A stretch of DNA of 64,000 bases from Palaemon carinicauda (GCF_036898095.1 NC_090766.1:38385471-38449470), one strand, 5' to 3'; positions 32,936 through 45,720 are shown, counted from the first letter of the stretch. Notes: generated by a model not told the origin, from the letters alone. Made by a program: numbers and translations.

Positions 32936-33252
32936 CTTAATCTTATCTGATTGGTAACGTCTCTGTTTGGTGTTTGCCAGTCGGGGGTTCGAGTCCCGCT
33001 CAGACTCGCTAGTGCCATTAGTGTCTGCAACCTTACCATCCTTGTGAGCTAAGGTTTGGGGAGCCTATAGGTCTCTCCGCCGAGTCATCAGCAGCCACTG
33101 CCTGGCCCTCCCTGGTCCTAGCTTGGGTGGAGAGGAGACTTGGGCGCTGATCATATAATATGTGGTCAGTCTCTAGTTCATTGTCCTGATTGCTAGGGCA
33201 ATGTCACTGTCCCTTGCCTCTGCCATTCATGAGCGGCCTTTAAATCTTTAAT
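32936..33252 (+). mobile_element. tRNA-derived SINE, copy 2
   Basis: Same family as 16790-17180: B box GGTTCGAGTCC at 32986-32996, shared body (GAGTCATCAGCAGCCA, TAGCTTGGGTGGAGAG) and the tail CGGCCTTTAAATCTTTAA. An internal deletion of about 70 bp after the tRNA-like head distinguishes it from copy 1. Confidence 0.85.
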
Positions 33253-33635
33253 ATCCGCCAATGAACAAAATACACACGCACATACATACACACATCAGCA
33301 ACGACCGGTACATTATCATTCACTGGTAAATAACTCCTTAACGTCTGCTGCAAGTTTCTAAACAATTGTTTTTTTATGGTATGTGTGCTATAAACACATG
33401 CCCACGCAAACGTTGATATGGTGAAAGGGAGCTTATATGCAAATCTCGTTATCGCAATGTTCACCCCGCAAACAATGAAGTGGGCACAGATACTGATTTA
33501 GTTTCGTATCTCTTCTTACCTTGTACTGGTTATTTTAGCTATTGTGGGTCTAGAAGTTTACATACACACTCAGATACAACTAGAGACTCTCACACATTCA
33601 TAAATTCATACGCACACATGTATATCTATCTATCT
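33253..33635. other. Unassigned intergenic sequence
   Basis: Ends with a short (CTAT)n at about 33620-33640. No gene recognised. Confidence 0.5.
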
Positions 33636-33872
<237 letters not shown>

Positions 33873-34056
33873 TGCTGTCTAGTATAAATCAGTGGTATAA
33901 CACTGGACTTTCATTTACAAGGGCCGTGGTTCGATCAATTCAGATCTCTACTAAAGTGAACTCAACGTTGATGTTGCACCAGTGTTATTTAGGAATCAGA
34001 AAAAAAAGCATGTAACTATCAGCCTCTTTCTAAAAATTCCTGAGTAATACACGAAC

Positions 34057-34060
<4 letters not shown>

Positions 34061-34141
<81 letters not shown>
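34061..34141. repeat. (GA)n microsatellite
   Basis: About 40 GA units. Confidence 0.95.
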
Positions 34142-34147
<6 letters not shown>

Positions 34148-36008
34148 TTCTATGTAGCCTATTCACAGAGAACTATTAAACTATCAGTGAAGATAATTTT
34201 ATGTGATCATAGCCAATATAACGTTATTAGATAGATCACACTGACGTATACATAATGCATGAATAAGTATATTTGCAAGATTGAGATGTATAAAATTATA
34301 CGGAGAAATTACTTCAGCTTCAGCAATTAGTACACATAAACTAATCAACGTAATTTTAAATTCATTGTGATATGCATCCCTATTAGTTATGCATAAAAAA
34401 TGCAAAGTCATTGTTTGTCTTGTAATATTTGGCAGACAAAATTTTAGTTAAACAGACCACTGCTCAGGAAGGCCACTGCAGTCTGCATTATCGAGTGGAT
34501 TCGCATGTAGCCTACACGTGGGTTCGTAGAGCCACACTCGCAGTTATATCTCAGGATATTTGTGGTGAATGTTTCATCGTTCACTCAAATAAAACCAATG
34601 TACGTAAGCTATATAAGTGTTCCATTGGTAAATATCAAAGTTCAATTGTGGGTGTGTTAGAAATACTTTCATATATGCTTTAAAAGGATTTACATTCACG
34701 AGTGGTTGAGTGTGCGTAAAAAAGTGAGCAGTATACCACAACTTTTAACCTTTTGCAACTTTCTATTAGTTCTTATATTCAGTGTTGAAATTGTCTATTA
34801 TTGTGACATGGTAAATCATCCTGCTAAAATTTGCCTAATACTAGTATACGTGTTGATTGCTATGAAGCACATACTATTACTAAAAACAAAGTGAAGTGTA
34901 TTTGAAATAAATTTTATATACCTGGAAACTGCGAGCTAAATATTTGGACTAATATATATTTTTTATTTATTATTAACATCTGCTACGGTCTATGAATGCA
35001 GACTTTCTAGAGGAGGCGTTTCTTACAGCAGGGACTGAATATTTTTCAAAACAATGCAATGAAAAAAATTCATCAGAGATAGATTTACCAATATTATTTT
35101 AAAAATAGTATCATAAGAGCATGTAGTGAAATAATAATAAGTAAAAACGATAGAATAGTATATAATGAAAAGTAGCCACCTTGGAAGAACGCAAAGAAGC
35201 GTTTAGAAAAGGCGTTTGTTACAAATTAAATCTAGTATTTATCTTTACAATGAAATACAATATCTATATATACTTGGAAAAATATGAAAAATAATTGAAA
35301 AATATTATATCAGAGCTTCCAAAAGTAAAATAGTATAAGATAAACGACCATAAAATATATTTACGGTAAAAAGAACAAACTGAAAGATAGACATTTGTGC
35401 TAGAGTATTTAGCCATTAGTAACATATACTGAATATATATAGAAAATTTATACATAGAAATAACTTGATTATATTATATTAGAGCTTTTAGAAGTAATAT
35501 GGCATAAAATAAACGTGAATAAAACAGAATTGTCCTAAAAGAACGCACCGAAAGACAGACATTTGCGCTTGCCATACGTCACTTGTCATTCCGGATCCTC
35601 TTTGGGTGTTCCCAGTATCAACAGAAACTGAATATTTGCCCCCCTATTTTACCTGTAAGAATAGGTGAGACGAAACTTGACCTCTCGGTAGTTCGCCCTT
35701 GTCCGCTCATTTAGACGTGGCTGTTGTCTGATATTGACCTTTCCCACTGAGACGCCACATAAATAGGCCTTATTAGACCGGTAGTTAAAGTGTTTGAATA
35801 GGGCCTATGTCTACCTAGTCCCGTCTGAAGGGAATTGTTGTTTATAAATGTGTTTATTTAATGTATTTATTCGTTTTATGTTGTGAATAGGACTAAAAAT
35901 ATTAATTTATTACATTTAACGTGATAGTTATACCATTTTAGGCCTAAGCTATGTCAGGAAAGCTATTGCCTCGTAAGGCCATAAAACAGTCCTACGAGAC
36001 CTCAGTGG
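34142..36008. other. Unassigned AT-rich intergenic sequence
   Basis: No conserved frame or repeat family recognised over 1.9 kb. Two near-copies of an AAGAACGCA...AGCGTTT/AAGACAGACATTTG theme (35180-35600) suggest an old local duplication. Confidence 0.5.
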
Positions 36009-37790
36009 AGAATGAGGAATTGTCTGGTTTAATTGTGATGTCTGGTTTGATTTTTGTGTTTAATTTTGATGTCTGGTTTAATTTTAATGTGTTCAATTCT
36101 GTTGGGGATAATTGTGGGTATTAATTGGGATGTCTAGTTTGGTTATGGTGTCTGGTTTAATTCTGGTGTCTGGTTTATTTCTGGTGTCTGGTTTAATTAT
36201 GGTGTCTGGTTTAATTGTGGTGTCTGGTTTAATTCTGATGTCTGGTATAATTTTATTCTATGGTTTAATTTTGTTGTCTGGTTTAATTCTGGGGTTTGCT
36301 TGGTTTAATTCTGATGTCGGGTTAAATTTTGATGTCTGGTTTATTTCTTATGTCTGGGTTAATTCTGATGTCTGGTCTATTTCAGACTTCTGGTTTAATT
36401 CTGATGTCTGGTTAATTTGAATAGCTGGTTTAATTCTGATGTCTGGTTAATTCTGACATCTTGATTAATTCTGATCTCGGGTTTCATTGTAGTGAATTAC
36501 ATGGCAATGTAACCTAGGAAAAAAACTACTGTTTCTAATAGAAAAAATTACGCTCTCTTCGAAAATGACACTCGTTCCCGTCGCAAATTAATAGTTTCAG
36601 AAATATATATACATCTATATCCTCCAATAATGGGGGACCCCCAGTGGGAACTCTGGGTTTTGGGTGGGGAAAACATACTGGGGAATCGATATATAAATGT
36701 AAAACAAGCCTTTTCTTGTCTATACATTACCTTCTTGAAATTATAATAACCGGAGGAAAATACAAAACAGTATATCTGGATAAACTTTGGAGGCGCCGTT
36801 ACAAAGATTGTGTCATGAAAAAATATTCTAACCAGTGCTGCCAACGTCCGATGTAGATCAAATGTTATTTTGTGACCTGTCATACTACTAGGCTAGGTTA
36901 GGTGGGTTTGTTAGGTTCTGTGCCCTTTTTGTACTTTTTATATATTGAGTAAAACTTATATGGAGAAATTATTTAATATATGGAAATATCTATCATTACT
37001 ATCTTTAGTAATGTTGGTAACTCTGTGTACCATACGTCAACGTTGGTAACACTGTGTATTATTGGTAACGTTGCTAATGTTATCGTTCGTTCGTAAGAGA
37101 AGTGACACCGTGCATCTCAAAGTTATCCGAATTGGTTGATCTGTTTGTTTCCGATTGAAATGAACATCAAATTCGCTTAATTCACGTTATTTACTATAGG
37201 AAATAATTATATTTCGTTTCCCTAGTGTGTTTTCCCCACCCAAAACCCCGAGTTCCCACTGGGGGTCCCCCATTATCGTAGGATATAGATGTATATATAT
37301 TTCTGAAACTATTCATTTGCGACGAAAACGAGTGTCATTTTTGAAGAGATCGTAATTTTTTCTATAAGAAACAGTAGTTTTTTCCTAGGTTACATTGCCA
37401 TGTAATTCACTACAAAAATACCCAGGTCTATTTCAGATGTCTGGTTCAATTACGATGTCTGGATTAATTTTGATGTGTGGTTTAATTATTTTGTGTGGTT
37501 TAATTCTGATGTGTGGTGTGGTTTAATTCTGATATGGGGTTTAATTATTATGTGTGGTTTAATTCTGATGTGTGGTCTAATAACTGTATTATGTATGGTT
37601 TAATTCTGATATGTGATTTAATTCTGATGTGTGGTTTAATTCTGATATGTGATTTAATTCTGGTGTGTGGTTTAATTCTAATGTGTGGTTTAATTATGTG
37701 TAGTTTAGTTTTAATGTGTACCATAATTCTAATGTCTGGTTAATATCTAATGTCTGGTTTAATTCTAATGTCTTGTGAAATTCTGATGTG
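36009..37790. repeat. 18-bp degenerate repeat (TGTCTGGTTTAATTCTGA), split by a foldback element
   Basis: Two arrays (36009-36489 and 37413-37790) of the same unit, with TGTCTGG dominating on the left and TGTGTGG on the right. The period is a multiple of three, so it gives spurious hydrophobic open frames. The foldback element at 36490-37412 interrupts it. Confidence 0.85.
36490..37412. mobile_element. Foldback-type element with 190-bp inverted arms
   Basis: The arms 36492-36681 and about 37221-37410 are near-perfect reverse complements (GTGAATTACATGGCAATGTA at the left tip; TGGGGGACCCCCAGTGGGAA and GGGTTTTGGGTGGGGAAAAC further in). TA at 36490-36491 and 37411-37412 may be the target duplication. 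The 540-bp centre has no transposase frame. It is a MITE or foldback transposon of a family I cannot name. Confidence 0.85.
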
Positions 37791-39480
37791 AAAGTAGCCT
37801 ACGCTCGCAACAGCAGAGGAACTGTGCCCAGAATGGTTGGCGAATAATATGTGACACCATAATTTGTTTTAAAATAAAAGATGGGAATGTGTTGTAAATT
37901 TGGGTGTTTTAAGCAATTTTGATAATGATTTATGTGGGAAATATGGTTTATGGTGGGTCGACTACCATAACTGGAAACTTATGGTTTTAGCTAGATATCG
38001 TCATCAATTACTTTCGAAACATCTTTAATCATAATGTGTACCAGTCTAATTATACAGCATATTTAAGTTACCTATTTAAACTTTGTTGTTTATGCCAGTC
38101 ATCGTTATAAAAAAAAAACTATCTGTAATGAAACACGGTCAAAATACTGGATGTATGGAAAACGTGACCTTCCATCTCATTTTCTATGGAGTCATTTGTA
38201 ACATCGTTCATTGTATTACAAATACCCCCTTCCTTAATTGGGCTAATAATTTATTGGTGTTTGGTCTGTCGTATACTTGCTTTGCTCGTTATTAAACATT
38301 ATCTCGTTGCTCTTAAGTTGTGGGAAATGGAACGTTTCGCTACGTGGGTTAGCCCTGTAGGCTAGTATTTCAACGTTAATTATCAATTATACAAAATCAC
38401 CTCTTTTACTATTACCCAGGGATTCATTGTTATAGATTTAAATGATCGTACTAGTAAAAATTTATTGAAATACTGTATGCTAATTAAAATCTTTTTGGGA
38501 AAATTGTGTTAATGTAAAATAAATCCGATTTTTAATCCTGTATTATATTTCGCAACTGAGGGTGGTTGCTGCTGTGCTAAAGTTTTAAGGAAATAGAGGG
38601 GATATAACCGCTTGCCTGACTTTAATTACATTGTTTTTATTTGTCAAGTGGGGACAGTGAATCCCTTTGCTCATATTGCTACTGTCCCATTTTAGCAAAT
38701 ACGATAGGTGCTCCCAACCTGACGTGAGGTGTCGTGTTCAAACCTTATGCAACACCTAATGCGGTGTGCTTCTGCCACACTCCTTTCCTTATGCTTTTAC
38801 GGTAAACCATTCAGAATGTACTTAAATTACTAGGAGTCGATGGAATCGTAGTGGATTGGCGACAAAATCTGTAAATTCCCACACTAGACTGGGGAACCCC
38901 AACTCATCATCTTATCGGTTTGTAAGAGGTCTGGGTATTCTTTTCCGTGTAGGGGGAATAATTTTTATGCAGAACTTATCCAGTATAGTATTATGTTGAT
39001 TGTTGAAACAAGCAAATATCGCAAATTGAGTGCTAGTCGTATAAACTGCGCGATATACTTCCTCCCTATGTGGTTGAAAGCATAAAGATCTTGTATCTTT
39101 ACCTCTGACGTAAACTTAAGGGATAAAAGGTAGATGACAGTGTCTCCAAAGTCTGACTTGAAAATGCGCACATGCCCAAGCCCTTAGTGTCCAAAGGGTC
39201 ATCTGATAAGCATTATTAAAGGTACATGTGACAGATTAGTGAAAGGCATAGGAAAGAGCTGCCTAAGACTTAGAAATGTTACAAGATTTAGGAAATTTTG
39301 GTATAAATTTTTAGTTATGAATACTGTACTGTAATCAGCTGGGTATGAAATTTTTTATTGGGTGGAAATAATGTACTACCCATTGTGAATACGTAATATA
39401 CAGTTCTCCAATTATCACCCTAGTTTGAGAGTCATGCTCGGTCTCCATCTCCTCTAAGTGTAAAGTTCGTACAAGCAGTT
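37791..39480. other. Unassigned intergenic sequence
   Basis: Mostly AT-rich, no conserved frame, RNA or mobile element recognised. Confidence 0.5.
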
Positions 39481-39489
39481 ACAGTATTT

Positions 39490-40700
39490 ATTTCAGATGT
39501 GGGGGACCAGGGAGACCTCTCTTTGGTTCCAGAAGTTTCTCTTATACAGGTAATGCAAGTGTCTCCAGAACGTACGCCCTTTCATCCTACGACTGTACAA
39601 CACGTGCCTCCTCTTACACCTCATATGGTCTTGGAGAATTTTTATTTACCTTCAAGACCTTGTTGTGCCTCAGCTCTTCCTGTCACCCTACTGTGTCTTA
39701 CAGGTACAACTTCTCCTAAGAGATAAGTAGTGACTCATCATTTCCCTAGGAAATCTTTTGGACAAAAAAATCAACAGATCATAACTTCATTGTGCTAACT
39801 ACGCGGTGCGTCCGTAGTCACACTAACAACCCCCGTGTATGCTTTCTCACAAAGCTTCGGAGAAGTATCTGTTAGTGCATCCACATGAACGCGTCAAGTG
39901 ACCTTGTGCTCGCGCGCAACCTTTGTGCGTTCTGTAGGCATGTCACCTGAACGAGCTACTGAACCACCATTACGCGTCCCCCTGCTGAATCCACCCCCGC
40001 TATTACGTGTGAGTCTACTTCCAGGGCTTTGTCTTCTTCAGTATCTCGTTTGAAGGTTGGCAACCATTCGTCGGTGATTCACTGATCAAAACCTTCAAGT
40101 TACTGTATATAAAGGAATCTTCAGTGTTAGAGGTTAGACCTCGGTTTCAATCTAGTGATAGAAAGTGGAGTGCGGAGCCTCATCCTCCATTTCCAAAAGT
40201 TATTCCTCCTTCTTCCCAGTATCGTACACCTCCAGCACATAAACATCAGAGACTTAGTTTTCCTTCAGAAGTTTATGTATCCCGTAGGCATAGAATAGAA
40301 CCTTGAGTTGAAAATTCGGAAAGAGTTCATTTTTGTGGAAAAGATTATAAATTACATTAATTTGGTTTTCACCGTTCATCGGTTGAGAAAGAAGTAAAAC
40401 CCCCTCCTTCCTTCACTGGAATGGGAGACTTCCATTTATGAATTTTATCGATTTTGGTCACTCTCCTCTGTTAAAAAACAGAGGTTTGCCGTGAACGAAA
40501 AGGTGTTCCAGAAAAGAATAAGAATTCCAGGACAGTTCCTGAACAGGAAACAACTCTTTCAGTGTCTAGTTTTACCTTTTGTATCTTAAAATCAAAAGAT
40601 TCTCCAGAGATTTCTGCAGCAGCAGATTTCTCTGAGGTGACAGGTGTTGCTTCTATGGAGGTTCCACCCTCAGCTTCAGGCTAAGCATCCAATTTTATTG
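39490..40700 (+). other. Coding-like but unassigned, possible decayed gag
   Basis: GC content and codon-like texture rise here. Broken frames rich in Ser, Pro and charged residues run through it (SLVPEVSLIQVMQVSPERT at 39520; SSDRKWSAEPHPPFPKVIPP at 40148). No known domain is visible and frames break every 60-75 codons. The composition recalls the Ser/Pro-rich middle of DIRS gag proteins in this window, but I see no alignable motif. It could also be an old host pseudogene. Confidence 0.3.
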
Positions 40701-40789
40701 AAATAATAAGTCTTATTCACTGTATTAACTGCCTTGACAAAACAATCGCGCTCGTGTGGTTGGGAGATGCTGTCTTGTGTCAACCTATT

Positions 40790-41110
40790 CAACATAAAAA
40801 CATTTTCAGCAAGTTTGAACTATTGAAGTTCCATCAATGCAACTGTGAGGTTAGGGAGATCATTCCATAATCTGGTCACAGGTGGAATAAAATTTCTGGA
40901 ATATTGTGTATTATGGAGCTTTATAATGGGGAAGGCATGACAGTTAGGGTTAACTGCATACCTAGTACTACATACAGGATGGGAGGATCTGAATGCAATG
41001 CATGGTCATAAGTATGAAAAGTCTTGTGCAACTTGCATAGAGAACTAAATGAACGACACTATCAGATGAATATTGAGATCAGGAATAAGAAATTCAATAG
41101 ACCAAAGGAA
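40790..41110 (-). pseudogene. LINE reverse transcriptase C-terminal remnant
   Basis: On the complementary strand broken frames give SIEFLIPDLNIHL, then AFPIIKLHNTQYSRNF, IPPVTRLWNDLP and a short tail. This pattern (QYSRNFIP....LWNDLP) is the C-terminal end of non-LTR (jockey/CR1/RTE-type) reverse transcriptases. Stops between the pieces and the absence of catalytic motifs make it a dead 3' fragment. It differs from the LINE family at 31026. Confidence 0.75.
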
Positions 41111-41557
41111 ATAGATGGTAGGGAATGATCGGGAAACAGTATAGCAGCGACTAAAGAGGTACTGCAGAAACTTGCATTCAGTGCAGTAGACAGTATTGGT
41201 AGATTGTACAGCACGTGTTTCACACACACTTTTAAACTGTAACAGTATTTTCTTTTTATTGTATATCTCACAATACACCTCACTGTTAACAGAACCGGTT
41301 TAAGACTGTCTTTTTAGGAACTGATGTGTTTGAATTTTAGTGACCTCCTTCCATTGAAGGCTCTTATATATAAGCTCACTCTTTGTTGAAAAAGTTAGTT
41401 GCATTTACCTCGCCTCAGTTATCACCTAACTGGCACCTTGTAGATTGGTGACCCCAGAGTGAGCAGGATATAGATTTATAGTCAAATCTGCTGAGGCAAA
41501 CGGAATCATATTTGACAGCAATTGCTTAATTTTTCAGTACATTGATACAGTACTGTA

Positions 41558-41660
41558 CAGTAGTACCTCAGTTGAAAGAGTTTGATTTGTTCTGGGAGGG
41601 AGCTTGCAACTTGAAATGCATGTATTTTAAAACAATTTTACTCATAAGATTAGAAATTGG
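41558..41660. mobile_element. Tigger/mariner-like left end
   Basis: CAGTAGTACCTCAGTTGAAA preceded by TA, then TTGTTCTGGGAGGGAGCTTG, typical of the inner TIR of Tigger-type elements. The right end was not found with confidence. Confidence 0.5.
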
Positions 41661-41887
41661 TTACCTTGAAGTGTACTGTACCAGTAAATAATTCCTCTGA
41701 AATTTCATTTATAATCTTAACTGTTGCGAATACAGTAATGTACATCAGAAGTCGAGCAGTAAATACCGGTAGTACAGTTTTTATTTGATTTATTTTGATG
41801 TAAATGACCTTGTTATTTTTCCCAGTTTACAGTAAAATATTTAATATGAAGTATTGAACTTAGTGTGTATTTCTTTTCAGATTAAAT

Positions 41888-42047
41888 ATGGCCGTGAATG
41901 TTTTTTCTACCAGTTCCACCGTTGAAAATCTGAGCCGCCATGACATGCTCAATTGGGTCAACGACTGCCTGCAGTCTTCATATACCAAAGTGGAAGAACT
42001 CTGTACAGGAGCAGCGTACTGTCAGTTTATGGACATGCTTTTCCCTG
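41888..42047 (+). CDS. MAPRE1: EB1 (MAPRE) first coding exon
   Basis: This exon encodes the start of the end-binding protein that tracks growing microtubule plus ends. It reads [20 protein letters not shown], then [30 protein letters not shown]. This is the N-terminal half of the EB1 calponin-homology domain, matching the family pattern SRHDMLAWIN...[16 protein letters not shown]. The exon begins after TTCTTTTCAG at 41880, so a 5' UTR exon lies upstream. The donor GTATGA follows at 42048, splitting a Gly codon in phase 1. I chose the ATG at 41888 because it matches the family start exactly. Which EB paralogue this is cannot be decided from 89 codons. Confidence 0.93.
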
Positions 42048-42448
42048 GTATGATTGAACTTTGCGTTCACTTGTACAATTGTAAATGTGCAGATATATGA
42101 ATAGAAAGTAATAAAACTAACCTTTATGGAGATGGATAAAGTTTAAATAATAAACAAAAGGTACGGTAATTTATACATTACATACATTTCCTAGTTATTT
42201 GCCAATCCCCTTAGGGTTGATTCACACTATCGGTCTGGTCTCGCTCCAGTTACGATCCGGTTAAATATTTATACAGTATATGATTATAAATGGAAGTATT
42301 CACACAGGCACTCCAGTCCGCTCTCGCTCCGGTCATGATAGAAAAAAATCAATATGTACAATAACAGGCTAATGTTCACTGCGTTAATACATTTATTAGT
42401 ATCACTGAACAATATTCCTATAAAATTATGCTTTTTTCAATATTAATC

Positions 42449-42605
42449 TTACCCGATAATCATGTAGCTGTCAACTCCGTTGCCGACAGAAATCTACGGT
42501 CGGGATACGCCAGCGATCGCTATACAGGTGGGGGTGAACACCACAGCGCCATCTGTGGTCAGGTACTCCAGTACTTCTTGTCAACACCACCTCAATTTTT
42601 CCTCT
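42449..42605. repeat. DIRS-B left inverted terminal repeat
   Basis: From TTACCCGATAATCATGTAGC to CTCAATTTTTCCTC; complementary to 49123-49279 with very few mismatches (for example CTCCGTTG versus CTCTGTTG). Confidence 0.93.
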
Positions 42606-43965
42606 GTCGTGCCTCCGGCTAGACCTACATGGATACGCTGTTGATTCTGGAGTTATTGCTCACGATTTGGTGATGTATTTGCTCTAGAGTTTAGCCTTCG
42701 CTATTCAGGAAGCTTTATCATTAGCTTAGCAAGTTTTTGGAATTAATTTGATTTAATTTTGGTGACGAAGAGAGTATGAACTCTTTCACTTTTAATGGCC
42801 GACCCTTCCCTTAGACGGAAGTGTTGGTGTCGAAGAGAGTATAGACTCTCTTTCTTAACTTATTAAAATTAATTTTTATATTTGTTTATATTCGACCTTT
42901 CCTAATAGTAGGCGGTCTTTTCTTGGAACCGAAGTTAATTAACATTGAGCCCGTCATTTCGTTTTTACCTGTTAACATATTATGCTATTTTAATGTTTTT
43001 GAAAGAATTTCTTTGATAGTCTCGTACTGTTTTCAAAGTTGAACTAACGTTTTGTTTTGTCTCTGCAGTTGTTGACGTTCAGAACGTTCAACTTGCGCTC
43101 TATCGTTACGATAGAGAGAGAGTATTCACGGTGTCACGTTGCAGTAAGAGTAGAACGATTCTATCGTTTTGTTCATTCTTTCTTAGCTTAAATGGTTTTA
43201 ATTCTAATAAAGGAACTTTTTATTTGGGAAATCTTTCAGTTTTTTTTTCCTTCAACAATGATATGTTTTAACGATATATTTAATTGGGCTCATCTCTCAG
43301 GTTCTAAGTCAAGAGAGAGAGAGAGAGAGAGATAGAGACGGAGGGAGAGAGAGGAGGATAAACGTTTCGTTCAAGCGGGTAACGTTGTTATCGTTTTTTG
43401 CTCTTCTCCCTAGTCTCTTTAGGGGAAGAAGGTAAACGTTTCTAGAGTTTTATTCTTGTTCTCAGGCTTTATGCGGTGAGAGATTTTAAACGTAGTTTAT
43501 TTGATCTAGTGTTTAGTCTCTTTTCCAGCCACTGAATTATTTATCTTTCATTATGTTTTTCTGTTACATTGTAATACTGTTTTCGCAATTACTAACTTTT
43601 AATGAAGAATAGAATTGCGTGTTTCAGGTACAAACCACTTAAAGTTTCGAGTTCAGTGAAATAAGTGCAAACAGAAAATCAAAAGTGATAAAGTGATAAG
43701 CGCAAAGTGTTACAGTGTTGCGTTCGAGGGTTCGTCTGTTCGTGCCAGTTGTTCGCCTAGTCTGGGACCTCTTACAAGCTCCCAAGCAGGGGAGAAGTAA
43801 CGTCGAAGGACTTATGGGTTCATCAGGCCTTGATCGACGAACAGACGTTTCCCTCCGTGGTTTCGGGTGTAACCAACTCACGTAGCCGACGTGATCACCC
43901 CACCCACACAAAGACGAGAGAGCCCTTTTATTCCTCGTCTGCGGAAGAGGTTTCTCGCAGAAACC

Positions 43966-45650
43966 ATGGACCAAATCTTGCAGCTTTTAAGTGCAAGTCG
44001 GTCCCTTCCGCGCAAGTCCAACTCCTAGGTGGTGCCTTTAGCACTGGGTCAGTTCGGACTTGCTGCAGTACGACAACTGCACACCTCCCAGAGAGGCAAG
44101 GTGGTATCGCAACAGGCAGTAACTCCGTCTGTTGCCGCACCAGCTGTTTTAGACCCTCAGTCTCAACGGACAGTAGCTCCGTTTGTTGTTGTCTTTCTTA
44201 AACTCTAGTGGTCTATGCTGCAGACAATGCAGTCTCAGCTTGCGGTGTTGATGGAGGAGTTTCAGGCAGAGAAGGTTAGCACACCTCCTCCTGCGAGCGC
44301 TCCTCCACCTCTGCGCAGTCCACCCTGCCAGACGTATGATGTTGAGGCTCCTCCTGCCTCCATGCGTGAGCTGCCGCATTGGGAGTTGCCAGGTACCAGC
44401 GCTATGCAGCAACCTCCACTTTCCTTGAGGCAGGAGCCTCATGCTATGCGGCAACCGCCTCAACTCTTGAGGCAAGAGCCTCAACTCTTGAGGCAAGAAC
44501 CTCAACTCTTGAGGCAAGAGCCTCAACTCTTGAGGCAAGAACCTCAACTCTTGAGGCAAGAGCCTCAACTCTTGAGGCAAGAACCTCAACTCTTGAGGCA
44601 AGAACCTCAACTCTTGAGGCAAGAGCCTCAACTCTTGAGGCAAGAACCTCAACTCTTGAGGCAAGAACCTCAACTCTTGAGGCAAGAACCTCAACTCTTG
44701 AGGCAAGAGCCTCAACTCTTGAGGCAAGAACCTCAACTCTTGAGGCAAGAGCCTCAACTCTTGAGGCAAGAACCTCAACTCTTGAGGCAAGAACCTCAAC
44801 TCTTGAGGCAAGAGCCTCAACTCTTGAGGCAAGAACCTCAACTCTTGAGGCAAGAACCTCAACTCTTGAGGCAAGAGCCTCAACTCTTGAGGCAAGAGCC
44901 TCAACTCTTGAGGCAAGAGCCTCAACTCTTGAGGCAAGAGCCTCTCTCTGCGCAGCCACCTCCTCAACCCTTGAGGCAGACGCAACTCTTGAGGCAGGAA
45001 CCTCATGCTATGAGGCAGCCGCCTCAACGCATGCAGCAACCGCATTCTTCACAGCATGAGCCTCTCTCTGCGCAGCTACCTCCTCAACCCTTGAGGCAGA
45101 CGCAACTCTTGAGGCAGGAACCTCACAGGAGCCTCATGCTATGCGGCATCCTCCTCAAACCATGAGGCAGGAGCCTCATGCTATGTGGCATCCTCCTCAA
45201 CCCATGAGGCAGGAGCCTCATGCTATGCGGCAACCTCCTCTACCCATGAGGCAGCCTCATGCTATGCGGCATCCTCCTCAACCCATGAGGCAGGAGCCTC
45301 ATGCTATGCGGCATCCTCCTCAACCCATGAGGCAGGAGTCTCATGCTATGAGGAGCCTCATGCTATGCGGCATCCTCCTCAAACCATGAGGCAGGAGCCT
45401 CATGCTATGCGGCAACCGCCTCAACCCATGAGGCAGGAGCCTCATACTATGCGGCATCCTCCTGCCTCAACCCATGAGGCAGGAGCCTCATACTATGCGG
45501 CATCCTCCTCAACGCATGCGGCATGAGCCTCATCCCTTGCAGCATGAGCCTCATCCCATGCAGCATGAGCCTCATACCATGCAGCATGAGCCTCATCCCA
45601 TGCAGCATGAGCCTCATCCCATGCAGCATAAGCCGCACGCCATGCAACAT
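43966..45650 (+). pseudogene. DIRS-B gag, with stops and expanded Q-E-P repeats
   Basis: The ATG at 43966 (MDQILQLLSASRSLP) follows a TTTCTCGCAG acceptor-like sequence. Stops at 44026 and 44206 interrupt the frame. A clean 316-codon stretch then follows (44215-45165), starting MLQTMQSQLAVLMEEFQAEK, Pro-rich, and then 23 copies of the heptad LLRQEPQ. A second repeat set (HPPQPMRQEPHAMR) follows in a shifted frame to about 45520, and a third (EPHPMQH) to about 45650. No zinc module like that of elements C, D and E is visible. Whether any product is made is unknown. Confidence 0.7.
44458..44940 (+). repeat. 23 exact-length 21-bp repeats, each a small palindrome
   Basis: The unit CCTCAACTCTTGAGGCAAGAG (or AAGAA) repeats 23 times in 483 bp without a length change. 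Within each unit CCTCAA and TTGAGG are inverted around CTC, so each can form a 6-bp-stem hairpin. Because of the symmetry and the 21-bp period, several frames on both strands stay open; only the LLRQEPQ frame joins to gag. Confidence 0.97.
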
Positions 45651-45720
45651 GCTCTGCTTACCTTACAGCATGCTCTACATACAGCATGCTCTGCATACAG
45701 CATGCTCTGCATACCTTACC
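45120..45720 (+). repeat. 42-bp and 21-bp repeats downstream of the palindrome array
   Basis: About nine copies of a 42-bp theme (CCTCATGCTATGCGGCATCC followed by TCCTCAACCCATGAGGCAGG) are followed by six copies of CAGCATGAGCCTCATCCCATG and then a CAGCATGCTCTGCATA run. All share the CCTCA...TGAGG palindrome theme with the first array. Confidence 0.9.

Noticed and set aside
36112..36420. Hydrophobic 102-codon membrane-like protein
   Set aside because: Product of the 18-bp repeat, whose period is a multiple of three; no start context or conserved domain.
36548..36883. 111-codon minus-strand protein in the foldback element
   Set aside because: Lies across the inverted arm and unique centre, with no transposase motif.
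44149..45045. 298-codon minus-strand frame and other frames across the palindrome repeats
   Set aside because: The 21-bp palindromic period keeps several frames open on both strands; only the plus-strand QEP frame joins to gag sequence.
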